From Cydia pomonella (Eukaryota; Arthropoda; Insecta; Lepidoptera; Tortricidae): a stretch of 64,000 nucleotides of DNA. Where the stretch lies: contig NC_084711.1 of assembly GCF_033807575.1 (NCBI RefSeq), positions 12,958,001 through 13,022,000 of the forward strand, written 5' to 3'. Below the pieces are notes generated by a model. The model saw only the letters and a program-made list of their open reading frames with translations. It did no database searches and was not told the DNA's origin. The position numbers were made by a program, and so were the translations under genes. Positions 21,626-31,815 of the stretch are shown piece after piece. Within the stretch, counting starts at the first letter, position 1; every line of letters begins with the position of its first letter.

Positions 21626-24600
21626 ATGTGCGCAAAATCTATTTTGTTCTTATTTTCTATTTTATCGACTTACGTAGACTCAGCTTCGTTTGACCAGCGT
21701 CAGACTGGAAACTTGAACGTGCAAGTAGATTTGAAGGACATCCAAATTATTGCTTTGATGAAGGGCGGCAAGGAAGAATATGTGGTAAGAGATTTTTATA
21801 TTAAAAAAAAAAACAAAACATTTTAGTTCCAGCCTTGCTTTATTAGCTAAGATAGGTACCTACTTTATGATGTTTTGGCATGGTTTAGTGCCCTAGAGTT
21901 TATTACAAAGCGGCTGTAGGCGGTTTACTGACATGACATGATTGTGTTCCCCGAAACATGCGGCACTTTAGAAAATTAGATAGCCAAGTAAGTACTAGTA
22001 CCTATCAGCTACACATACGCAATATTATACTATACTTATTATCTATACAGAACGTGACGAGGCTTAAAGCTGTAAGGAATTTTAAGCAGTTTTTATCGTT
22101 ACGAGGTTCACATTCAATAATTTTTCGTAATCGGTTGAGTTTTGAATAGGTAAATGTATTGATTAATAGTAGCCGGTATTAGGTCGGGTACCTACCTAAG
22201 AAATTAAGAATTACATTTTTCATACTCATTTTCGTACTTTAGAGGATACGGGAGCTGAGATTTAAATATTTTAGGTGAAAATATCCGTCTCGCTAACGGA
22301 AGCGGCTCGTAAAACTAGTGCAATAAGGACAACGCCAGGTTAAGCGAAAAATCCTGCATAAAAACCTCAGAAAGCGATGTTTCGCACTCGACGTTTCCTT
22401 CTCCAAAACTTAACCAAATGTAACGAAATTTTGAGATCTAAATGGTAATGAATTTATCTGTGTCGGACTGTTTTGATTTTTAGGCTGTTTGATGTCTTTT
22501 GAATACCATGCTTTTCTTTGCGGCCTAGTAAATTAGGACGTTTTTGCGAATATTTGAAGTGCACTGGCGCCTTAAGATACAAAAATATCAGAAAAAGTAA
22601 AACAGTCCGACACAGATAATAATAATAATCTGTGTTGAAAAAATCATTGCTGGCTTCAAAAACCACGGAGGAAACAGTCGAGTACGTTTGTATGGAGAAA
22701 TGACCACTCCTAAGCTGTTGCCTCTTAATAATACTTATTTTTGTGCTGCAAATCAGTTAAAAAGCTAGGTATATATACATTCGTGCTGGTGTATATTTTT
22801 GGGTCTTCTAATAGTTACCTATCGTAATGTAATGTATAGAGTAAGGTGCAGGCACGCCTAATTTGCAATTGTTATTCGTACAAGAAGAGAGCAAAATTGC
22901 ATTTTGCTGCGGTGTTGGATTTTGAGCATCGGAGGGAGAGACTCTAAAGGGACGGGTGGCAAATAATTATCATTAGATAATCCGCTTCGAAAGACTTTCT
23001 CTATTATTATAAATGAGTGTACAAAGTTACAGTCCATTCACATGTGAGACAGAAATAAAACCTTAAAATAACGACTTCAAAAAGGATAAAATAAAATATC
23101 ATCCCTTTTATATGCACTCAAATGATTTGTTTGAAATCGGTGCCCAGTTCTGAGTTAACAATTAACATACCTACATACAAATAGTGTTTTCGATTGACTT
23201 TATTTTCTTTACATATATTATTTATTATATTTCAAAACGTTCAAAATTAAACGTTATATTAAAAGGCATTTCCCTTTTAAAACACGATTAAAGTTAATAA
23301 GGAGAGATCTTTCCTTTCAAAACTCTTTGTTATAGGTAGGTAGGTACTTTTCATACACAATATACACATCTTGATAATTTGATTGCGGATTAACTATGGA
23401 TATTGTTTGCGCAGTATATCCTCAATCTTCAAAGAATACCTATCTTTATTTCAGGATTACGACTATGCCTACGATTACTCAGAGATGACGATAAGACCGC
23501 AAAACGGTTCGACAACACCGAGACCGTTAAACGCAACCACTGATGCTGAAAATGATTCAACTATTACCACCACTGTATCCGACCAGTCCACTGAGGCGAT
23601 AAAAAATGATACGTGGTCGAGTGCTGAGACTACACTGGCACCTACCGCGGTGAGCCAGCAAGACACGTCTTCGTCAACAGAAAAAAGTGCCGAAGTCTTC
23701 GCAGCAACGGCATCTACTCCGCCAATTCCTAATGATAAAAACATCACAGTAATACAGACTGCCTCAAATAGCACGGAATGTAAAAAAGGCTTTATTCTTA
23801 ACATCAAAGGTGATTGCGAACTCAAATTGCAGGGCACCGGAAATGCGTAAGTAATTATATGACTTACATTCTGTATACCTATGTCTATGTTGGGTGGCCA
23901 ATTTGACTTTTGATTTGAAAAAGTACACACATACCAACCAATTTTTCAATCAAGTTAAGAGTCGCCAGCACAGAACCGCAGCTATACAAACCTAATTATA
24001 CTCTCAATTTTATAACGACATGCTAAAATAACATGAAACTTGGCATGAACATTGAAGTAACATATATCTATGCCTGAAAGTTTACATATTACATACAAAA
24101 AATCAATCACTATATTTCATTAGTGATTTCTAGAAACGAAAACTATTTTCAGGCCTTCTAACGCAACTAGTTCAGTTAGTCTTGATGATCACGTTGTAGC
24201 ATTCCACCGTGGTACACCAAACGAGAATGTGCGGTCGAACTAATATGAACGGTAAACTGTAGGTATAGTTCATAAAAAACTGAACATTTTCACGCGATAA
24301 AAATGTTTGCCTATTGTCTATCTATATGTCAGTAACAGTTTAAGTGTTCGGCTAGCAATTACTGTTATCAAAGTATTTGCAATGTAAATGAGTAGTGCGA
24401 GTACCCACAATACAAGCATACCCAAGCACTATTTTCAACATTTGTCGGTGTCGGTAATAATGCTGTTTTACAGTACAATATGGTGCTACTTTCCCGCACG
24501 CGCGCGGGAATGAGCACTTTCCGTGCATATGTCGAAACTTCAAAGAGCCATATGTATTGTAAAACGTTGTACGATACACGTACGAATAGGTAATTTGCAA

Positions 24601-26436
24601 CTCGTGTCGATTTAATTAAAACACTCCCTTCGGTCGTGTTTTCATGTATCACCACTCGTTGCAAAGTTCCTATTTTCTGCACTTGTATCGTAAATAACTA
24701 CTGTATGATTAGCTCTTTTTTAACTAAATTAGACACCTGACCTTTGCACTTTTTAAAACACAGTAGGTACCTACAGATGAATACCAATTTTTTTAATTTT
24801 TCATGTTCTGAAAGTGGGTCATTGTTTATCTTAGAATCGGGCTGAAAGTGATACGTGTCGGCCCTATGAATGAAAAGTTGCGTATTCTCGTGTCCCCGTC
24901 CCATGAGCAACTAGATGGAAATAAATGGAACAATATTGTGTAAGAGTTTTATAGATTAGCGTTTGATACGCGCCTATTAGCTCATTTTTGGAAGCGACTG
25001 TGGCGCGTATAAATAAACCAAATGTAGCGAAATATTTCGCGTGTGTAAGCGCATAACGCCGAAACGACCGTACACGTGCAGAAAATACGCTAGTCTAAAA
25101 CCGCCCTAAGGCGGAAACCAAAAATATTTATTTTTAAGCATAAACGTAGGTGTGAACAACGGCAAAAACATATACAGCCACACTAAACTGTAGGTGTACA
25201 ATACATCGTTAAAAAAAGGATGAGACACCAATTTCTAACGAAATTATTTGGGTTAGCACTTGCATACAAATAGGGGTGCTTAGTTAATAATTTTGTTGAC
25301 TTTACATAAAGTATAACTACCTACTAATTGGCTAGCAGTTCTCCGCGATAATTCTAATAAGAAAATTCGTGATTATTAAACCTGATAATTTTCTTATCCA
25401 TCAAAAGCAGAGACATATCAAAAGCTATAAGACATGGTAGGTATTATGAATATATTTTGAAGAAGTGTAAACCAAATTATATATAATCCAATGCAAAATC
25501 ATTGATGTACCTATAGCTCGTTTTTTTAGCATTACAGAAAAGGGAAACAATATTGACGTGTCTTTTTATTAAAATCGCTTTTAAAAAATCAATTTATACC
25601 TATTACATTTTTATATTTAAGTTTGCATTTAAAAAATCCTTACGTGCTTTCTTTGCTAGCAGAATGAAAAAATAATAATGTATGGGTAAGCTCTATACTA
25701 TATGTTTTGTCGTTATATATGTATATATTATAAGAAATATAAGTATGTATATTTATGTATGTATGTATTATGTATGTATGGTATGTTATTGTATTATATT
25801 TGGTTGTTGTTGTTAAAGTAGCACCGCCCACAATCTCTCTGCTTTGCCTAAAGGTTGACTGGTAGAGAATGCCTCATGGCATTAAGTCCGCCTTTTGTAC
25901 TATAAGGTTTTCTTTTGTGCAATAAAGATTAAATAAATAAATTACTTATGAAAGCAAAAGAATGTAAATAATTGTATAATTATGCTTTATAATGGTTACA
26001 TACTTATTTGCTGTGACTTATTTATCAAGTGTTTTTTAATTAAAAGCAACGTCATGATCGCTTATCTTCTCTCTAATGCTAGAAATACGAACTAGGTACC
26101 TATATTATTACCAAAATATTATTGAGAGCTAGCATACTTATTTTCGTAATAAGTACTCAAAATGTTGTACTTAGTGACTATTACGTGTACCTTATCATAC
26201 TGATGCGGATACGCTCGCCGCTTCGGTGTGTGAGCGAAACAGCGTTACGCACGTATATATCAATGTCCCTCTCGCTCGCTAGACCGGTGTGCGGAACCGC
26301 ATTCAACATGAAGATAGCCTTAACTTATCTATATAACTACATTTTATTCTTTCACAGGTTGCTGAAGTTGGTTAAATTATCCCAGAGATTAAAACTTAAG
26401 AGAGAAAATCGAAGAAATCAAAATCATTCAACATAA
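21626..26436 (+). CDS. Secreted Thr/Ser-rich protein with a GBP-like two-cysteine motif
   Basis: Predicted exons are 21626-21784, 23455-23846 and 26358-26436, with GT/AG borders and phases joining to 209 residues. I chose ATG 21626 (context acaaaATG) because it begins a typical signal peptide of about 20 residues ending '..VDSA'. An upstream ATG (21503) gives an arginine-rich leader instead. The mature part has an acidic tyrosine run (DYDYAYDY, 54-61), then a Thr/Ser/Pro-rich segment with six N-glycosylation sequons (70, 79, 86, 104, 149, 158). C162 and C174 follow with spacing C-x2-G-F-x5-G-x-C, then a very basic C-terminus. That spacing equals the core of insect growth-blocking (ENF) peptides, so it may be a cytokine precursor. 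The full protein is not recognised. Confidence 0.75.
22455..22618. mobile_element. Miniature element with TA flanks in intron 1 of the secreted-protein gene
   Basis: The ends 'tctgtgtcggactgtttt' and 'aaaacagtccgacacaga' are perfect 18-base complements, with TA outside each (about 22455 and 22617). This fits a Tc1/mariner-type TA target duplication. The short minus ORF across it is incidental. Confidence 0.7.
24455..24706. repeat. Dispersed repeat 'K', copy 1
   Basis: It shares 'tgtaaaacgttgtacgata', 'gcaactcgtgtcgattta', 'cactcccttcggtcgtgttt' and 'gcacttgtatcgtaa' with copies at 51710-51905 and 59890-60112. It lies in intron 2 of the secreted-protein gene and has no coding frame. The ORFs on its minus strand are chance products. 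Confidence 0.7.
25660..25800. repeat. Low-complexity TATG/TA-rich tract
   Basis: It consists of runs of 'gtatgtatgtat' and 'tatatgtatatatta'. It lies in the large second intron. Confidence 0.6.
25820..25940 (+). repeat. LINE-type 3' terminal fragment
   Basis: 'gcattaagtccgcctttt', then 'tgtgcaataaagatt' and 'aaataaataaa' form the familiar 3' end of a lepidopteran LINE with an A-rich tail. A reverse copy lies at 26868-26940 and a weaker one at 45668-45765. Confidence 0.6.
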
Positions 26437-26529
26437 GCTACCGGACTACATAATGTCATTTTTAATATAATAATATTTAGTGCTAGTTGTGTACATTAGC
26501 TTATACACATCTGTGACAAAGACTGCAAG

Positions 26530-26535
26530 AATAAA
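26530..26535 (+). terminator. Polyadenylation signal of the secreted-protein gene
   Basis: AATAAA about 94 bp after the TAA stop at 26434-26436. It is the first canonical signal downstream. Confidence 0.55.
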
Positions 26536-26750
26536 ATTTAGTTAAAATTAATTCTGTGTTATAAATACATATTTTCCTTTAGTATGACTTGCATTATAAG
26601 TATGAGGAAAACTGTAACCAAGAAATTCTAGCCAAGTATGTTATATTTTGGACAATCATGCTTATTATTAATTGTGATCACTTGCACTGGCAATATGTGA
26701 AAGTTAATAATTATTACCACGGGTACCATGCTCGGTTGTCAGTAAAGGTG

Positions 26751-26831
26751 TTAAGAGTCTGTGCGGAATGAGAATGTGGTATACAAGAAAACCAATACAT
26801 TCTATGACCCTCTTTCTGCACAGACTCTAAC
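26751..26831. mobile_element. Short inverted-repeat element, ~80 bp
   Basis: The left end 'ttaagagtctgtgcgga' pairs with the right end 'tctgcacagactctaa'. It is related to the copy at 13510-13590 and is non-coding. Confidence 0.55.
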
Positions 26832-26867
26832 ATTTTTATAGAAAGAATGGTAATGGAAATTACACAT

Positions 26868-26940
26868 TTATTTATTTATTTAATCTTTATTGCACAATAC
26901 ATGAAGGTACAAATGGCGGACTTAATGCCTTAAGGCACAT
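26868..26940 (-). repeat. LINE-type 3' terminal fragment, reverse copy
   Basis: This is the reverse complement of the 25820-25940 family: 'tttatttatttatttaatct', 'ttattgcacaa', then 'aatggcggacttaatgcc'. It lies between the secreted-protein gene and the 3' end of the malectin gene. Confidence 0.6.
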
Positions 26941-27027
26941 TTGCATAGTATAGCTTTAATGAGTGGTTTGTGGGGGTGGGGTAGGATAGCACTGTGTGGA
27001 ATGGAAACAAAACGTAACTGAATATTA

Positions 27028-27093
27028 TTTATTTACATAATTTCTATGCACTTTAAGTATAAGTCATCTTGCTCCATTGTGCCCTAATTTATT
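27028..27093 (-). terminator. Candidate polyadenylation signals of the malectin gene
   Basis: Two minus-strand AATAAA words occur at 27093-27088 and 27033-27028, about 190 and 250 bp past the malectin stop codon. Which one is used cannot be decided. Confidence 0.4.
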
Positions 27094-27285
27094 TCAATAT
27101 ATTATGCTTTGCAAAGGTTAGGCCTTAGTATTTTTGGCCTGGCAAATACATAGTTTCATGCACATAAAATTATGTAAAACAATAATTGGCAATAAGTTAA
27201 GAACATACAGCATACCCAGTGTATGAAAATTAATAATAGTGCATAAGATTCTAGTCACACAGAACAACATGAAACACAAGAGAGA

Positions 27286-28080
27286 CTACAGTTTGCAGAG
27301 GCAAAACAAGAGGGGCACAAAGGCTCCGATGGTGATGAACACAGGGATGAGCACAGAGCTCTCATCCATGGAGTAGGGGTCGGGCTGCTTGGGACCACTT
27401 GCCCGTCGTGATGGAGTAGTTTTTTCTTCCACCTCGTCCCTAGTCTCCTCTGCCTCATTGTCAGGCCATACTAGTGGTGATAGTTTAGGAACTTCATCTA
27501 TAGTACCCCTCATCACATATAAAGCATTAATTTTGGGATTGTCTCGGTAACCTTTAATAAACTCAACCTTTATTTTTCCTCCTCTAATATCAGATTCTTC
27601 CTCATTATAATACAATTTCCCATTTCTAATAGAGTATGGAATATACTCGTCATGCGCCACACCACGACCCACTTTGTCGAAAATGTCTAGATCGGCCACT
27701 ATGGTGTGGTCACCGTTGAGGACTACGTCAAATACTTTCATATTTGGAGCGTTGAAGTACACTTCGCTAAACTTGAGAACTAGCACGTAGTCCCCGTCCT
27801 TGTTGGCTGGGATGTCGTAGCCGAAGGTGCTGTGGTGGTAGCGCTCCGTCTGGTACAAGATCTCATCCTTCGGGTTGGCTCTGCCAATCATTACCAGCTG
27901 TTTTCCGTAGTCGGACGCGGTGCCAACTCTGCCGTGTAAAGGATCTTTCTCATAATGAATGCCGTATATGTCTGTGTGCGCAGGTCCGCCAGCGTTGATA
28001 GCGTAAATTATTTCGCCGAGTCCTGTTGCATTTCTTATTAAAGAAAGTATCGATATAAACCATAAAATCCGATAATTCAT
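27286..28080 (-). CDS. MLEC: Malectin, ER carbohydrate-binding membrane protein
   Basis: A single exon encodes 264 residues from the ATG at 28080. I chose this start because it has a good context (caaaaATG) and begins a signal peptide (MNYRILWFISILSL). The open frame reaches further up to 28167. Residues ~22-190 form the malectin domain: 'YAINAGGPAHTD', 'YGIHYEKDPL', 'YQTERYHHSTFGYDIP', 'VLKFSEVYF', 'VFDVVLNG', 'VGRGVAHDEYIPY'. An acidic, Pro-containing linker and a C-terminal membrane helix (~242-262, 'LIPVFITIGAFVPLLFCL') end in a very short tail. Family knowledge: malectin is a type I ER protein that binds diglucosylated high-mannose N-glycans and works with ribophorin I in quality control. 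The lack of introns is noteworthy, but the frame is clean. Confidence 0.93.
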   Translation of the reverse strand: MNYRILWFISILSLIRNATGLGEIIYAINAGGPAHTDIYGIHYEKDPLHGRVGTASDYGKQLVMIGRANPKDEILYQTERYHHSTFGYDIPANKDGDYVLVLKFSEVYFNAPNMKVFDVVLNGDHTIVADLDIFDKVGRGVAHDEYIPYSIRNGKLYYNEEESDIRGGKIKVEFIKGYRDNPKINALYVMRGTIDEVPKLSPLVWPDNEAEETRDEVEEKTTPSRRASGPKQPDPYSMDESSVLIPVFITIGAFVPLLFCLCKL

Positions 28081-28551
28081 TTTTGATGACGAGTCGCACA
28101 CTTTCATGCTCGAATAAATTAACTTAACTAGGAGTGTCACTTGCACAAACAGTCCTGCTTTGTACACTATTATGTCAATACATTAATTCGCATTTTTCTT
28201 TATAATTGGCATGGTAAAGAAAAGGTAAATAGCCGAGCCGGCATTATGCTACAGACACGATCGTACGATTTGCCAATGCCAAACCAAACTTGTGTTGCTA
28301 GGAAGAAAAACAAAACTCCCCATACTATTAAATACAATTTTGAGACAACAAATCCCAAAATAAAAACCGAAATATCTAAATAAGTTTTACCTAGTTATTA
28401 GTTTCGTTCAAGTACGTGCTAAATCTCATACACTTATATACTGAATAGACGTACGTGGGCATTTTATGACTGGTAACATTTTAACAACCTATTTTTTTTT
28501 AATACGAGGCAAACATAGATGTCGGATCCTGTAGACGACGCGTGCAATTCG
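28081..28551. other. 5' flank of the malectin gene
   Basis: This presumably holds the promoter and 5' UTR of the minus-strand gene. Two upstream in-frame ATGs (28110 and 28167) could give N-terminal extensions that would bury the signal peptide. Nothing else was recognised. Confidence 0.35.
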
Positions 28552-29250
28552 GGGCTATAACCGCGAAAATTGAAGTTCGTCAATTGCGGGCAATTTTTTT
28601 CTGTCACTCTAATTACGTCTTAGTGAGAGTAAAAGAGAAAGATCCCCGCAATTTTCGAATTTCGGTTTTCGCGGTAGGCCCCCAGGGCTGCCAGATATAA
28701 TAATTCGATACGAATTTTGTATAATCGGACTGATTATCGTATCTATCATGTATAGGTAGTCGTTCGGTATAAGTGGATACGAGAAAAAACACGAATGGTT
28801 ATTTCGCATTTCTATTTCAGCACGGGATTAACAGAGACGATTGCCAACTTGATAATACGATACGGTGACGGTTTGAGTGGTTTTTCTCTTTAGACTTACC
28901 ATTTGATCGGTTTAGTGTTCTATCTTCTATATGATGGTTGTTAGTTAATATGTGAGACGTCTTTTACTTTTTTGTGCTGTTTCGGCGCTACTTATTAAGA
29001 GATTTTAGTTACTACTTACTAAATACAAATCGGTTTTTGAAATAAGTATTAGAAAAGTCGGGTATTATCGTTTTCGTATAATGCAATCGAATTTCGTATA
29101 ATTTTTGACGTTGGACTGTATAATCAAGATTTATGTACTGGCAGCCCTGGCATGCACTGATCTTTCTCTTTTACTCCCACTAACACGTAATAAGAGTGAC
29201 AGAGAAAAATGCCCGCAATTGACGAACTTCGATTTTCGCGGTTATAGCCC
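28552..29250. mobile_element. ~700-bp foldback: inverted P elements around a 'cagggctgccag' core
   Basis: A P-family element (28552-28682, 'gggctataaccgcgaaaatt' to 'gcggtaggccc') and a second copy in reverse (29160-29250, ending 'cgcggttatagccc') flank a central block. That block's own ends are perfect complements: 'cagggctgccag' (28683-28694) and 'ctggcagccctg' (29138-29149). The core ends look hAT-like, but no 8-base target duplication was seen. The whole unit can fold on itself. The short ORFs are incidental. Confidence 0.6.
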
Positions 29251-29607
29251 AGAACATACGCAAAAGGGTGGAGCGAAATTCTTTTTTTTTCGAATTTCGA
29301 AATGGGCTATATGTGAAAAGATGCTCCATTAAACTTAATAAAAAATAATATGGACACTTTTTCATATTTTAGTGTTTTATACTGCCGTACACACATTGAA
29401 GTTCTGAAAAAAATATTACGTAGAGTTTGTTTGTACCTATAGGATAAAGTAAAAAAAAAAAAATCTAAGACGTGTCTAAATCATGATTTGAATACAATAT
29501 TAGCGCATAAGATTGAAATAAGCCACATAAATTCTATAATAATAGTGTCGAATCCTAACATGACATTTTTTTCCGGTATTTCATGCAAATTTGTAATCTT
29601 TTTTAGT

Positions 29608-30000
29608 GTTAAAAACAGGCATTATTTTACGTGATTCCCGCCGTGTTTTAATGAAATCGTCTCTCCACTCTGAACCACATACTGCAGATGCTTCACTAAC
29701 AATTTTCACGCACCTTTCAGTTGCCTGAGCATACTCAGGCAACTGAAATATGCTGAATGCGGTGAAAATATGCTGAAAATATTGAATATGCGGTAAAATC
29801 CTGTGATTGGCTGCATCGGATTTTCAATGCATCCAGTTATAATTTCTGTCGATATATGTTTCAACAGAGGCGGCTCATATAAAGAAACAGTATCCCATTC
29901 AATTAATTCAGTATAAGACCCAGTCTGAAAGTAAAATTTCGGCAAAACAAACTGCCGAATGACTCCGGATGATGTGGCTTCTTTTTTTCTTAGCTCCATT
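29608..30000 (-). pseudogene. Broken ORF of a multicopy, probably transposon-linked protein
   Basis: Two minus-strand pieces belong together. Piece one, from 29990, reads 'SSGVIRQFVLPKFYF', 'ELIEWDTVSLYEPPLL' and 'GCIENPM'. Piece two, from about 29735, reads 'QATERCVKIVSEASAVCG', then 'WRDDFIKTRRESRKIMP'. I recall this order from a multicopy, uncharacterised arthropod protein family that appears repeat-associated, but cannot name it. The pieces are joined by a short insertion in which 'gcatactcaggcaactgaaa' and 'aaatatgctgaa' words are duplicated, and the frame is lost. Confidence 0.6.
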
Positions 30001-30002
30001 TT

Positions 30003-30240
30003 TAGCGTTCCATAGCCAAATGGCAAAAAACGGAATTCTTATAGATTTTATGTCACAGCCACTTTTTTCCGAAACTATAAGAATATACTGTTCAAACTTG
30101 GTAAGTAGATGTATTGTATGAACCACATAAAGATTTTCACACAAAAATAGAAAAAAAAACAATAAATTTTGGGGGTTCCCTATACTTAGAACTGAAACTC
30201 AAAAAATTTTTTGTCATCAAACCCATACTTATCTATGGAT
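30003..30240 (-). repeat. Dispersed repeat 'G', truncated copy
   Basis: It starts 'gcgttccatagccaaatggc' and runs through 'ccacttttttccgaaacta', 'actgttcaaacttggtaag' and 'aattttgggggttcccta'. Fuller copies are at 37498-38545 and 57497-58262. Confidence 0.65.
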
Positions 30241-31771
30241 AGGTCTTGCGAGTGGTTCAAAAATGGAATCTTGAGCGTTGCGAGGGTTTCAAGACACGAG
30301 GGTTAAAAACTTTGTCACCAAGTGAAACACAAAATTTTTCACCACACGAGAAAAATACTAACTGTAATACATGACAAATCTAATCCGAATGAACGCTATT
30401 AAATAATCACTTAAAGGTCAATTTCGCCAGCCAAAATGAGGACCAACTCAAATATGCACCACTTTGCCACTCTTGTGGATAAAATGCAACTTTCTCATCC
30501 ATTTTTGAAGTATTTGAGATCCTATACGAGCTGGTAGGCCAACTGCGGTCTGCAGTCAACTCAGATGCCACTGAGCGCCGCCAGGATTGTTTTGACGGAT
30601 TAACCAGTAATGGGATGGTGTAGACAAATCCTTTAAAATAAGTATTATATCATCAGTTTTTAAACACTGGCAACATTTTACCATCAACGAGAGCCATAAA
30701 GATTTTTTTTTCATAGATTTTTGTTAGTTTTAAAATTAATGGCGGCACACATCTCATGACTGGAGCAAAAACACATAGTTCTTATTTGTTCATGATATTG
30801 AAACCATTGCAACATCTACCTATAATTAATTACGAAAACATATACATAAAGGACGAATAGGAAATTCAACTTTTAACGCATAAAGTGGTAGAAATTTTGC
30901 AGCTGTCGGTGAATATCAAAAATACTCCAAATTTCCTCTTAAATGTCCCGTCCCACCCACCATGATTGGTGCCGTTAACATAGTACCATTGCTTAATGTA
31001 TCTGAGGCCAGCCAGACCGTTAAGCGGTCAAATTATGCTTTAGGGACTTGGACCACAAATTTACATGTCGACAATATAGCTTTGAAGTCTATATTATACG
31101 TGCTCATTTGTTTGACTCCATTCCACGCCAATCTAATTAGTTCACCCATTATTTGATTGAATTCGTAGTTCGGCTGAACTAATTAAAAATAAATGATCTT
31201 AACATTCGCCTGTAAGGTGCGCCGGTGACTGTGTTTAACTTAGACTTGTATTTAATTAGGTATTCTTAGTCTTGGGTATTTAATTTGCATACAGCTATTC
31301 CATTTTTTATTCTTTGTTGCTACCTTCCCTTTAGGTAAGAAGAGTTTTATGTTTATTTTAGGTAATAAGTAATTTGGACCTTTAAATATTATATGAACAT
31401 GAACTGTATTTTATATTAAATATACGAAATTTGACAGTAGAAACCACATATGTGGCATTTTCAATTAAAAGGGTACCTATCGTCAATAAGGCGCTATAAG
31501 TATATGGAATATACTTAGCTTCAATTTGAAATCAATCTTAACGACAACCGACAATGCCTTTGGTTGGCAATGGTTACTTTTGGTTAAGAACATCACATAC
31601 ATGAATTACGAATGACAATAGGTACTGTATATTTCGTATACAAAAAAATAAATAAAAATAAAACTAATGCTTGCTAAGGCTGGATTTGAAGCCGTATTCA
31701 GCTTTCTTGGCTGACACCTAACTATTATGTACTTGGCTGATATCTAAATACATGCCAGAGTGACTTGAGTG
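30241..31771. other. Intergenic, no gene recognised
   Basis: This is AT-rich with no convincing exon, RNA or element boundary. The plus ORF 30962-31156 has no recognisable feature. Confidence 0.35.
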
Positions 31772-31815
31772 ACGAATTTACTTTAACCGTAGGCTAACGG
31801 TTAAAGTAAATTCGT
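31772..31815. repeat. Perfect 19-bp palindrome with 6-bp loop
   Basis: 'acgaatttactttaaccgt' (31772-31790), loop aggcta, then its exact complement 'acggttaaagtaaattcgt' (31797-31815). It could be a remnant of a small transposon or a strand-switch event. It has no flanking gene. Confidence 0.85.

Noticed and set aside
23475..23930. 151-codon minus-strand ORF
   Set aside because: It lies opposite exon 2 of the secreted-protein gene, which has correct splice sites and a coherent frame.
28081..28167. N-terminal extension of malectin
   Set aside because: Two upstream in-frame ATGs exist, but malectins begin with a cleavable signal peptide, and the ATG at 28080 gives exactly that.
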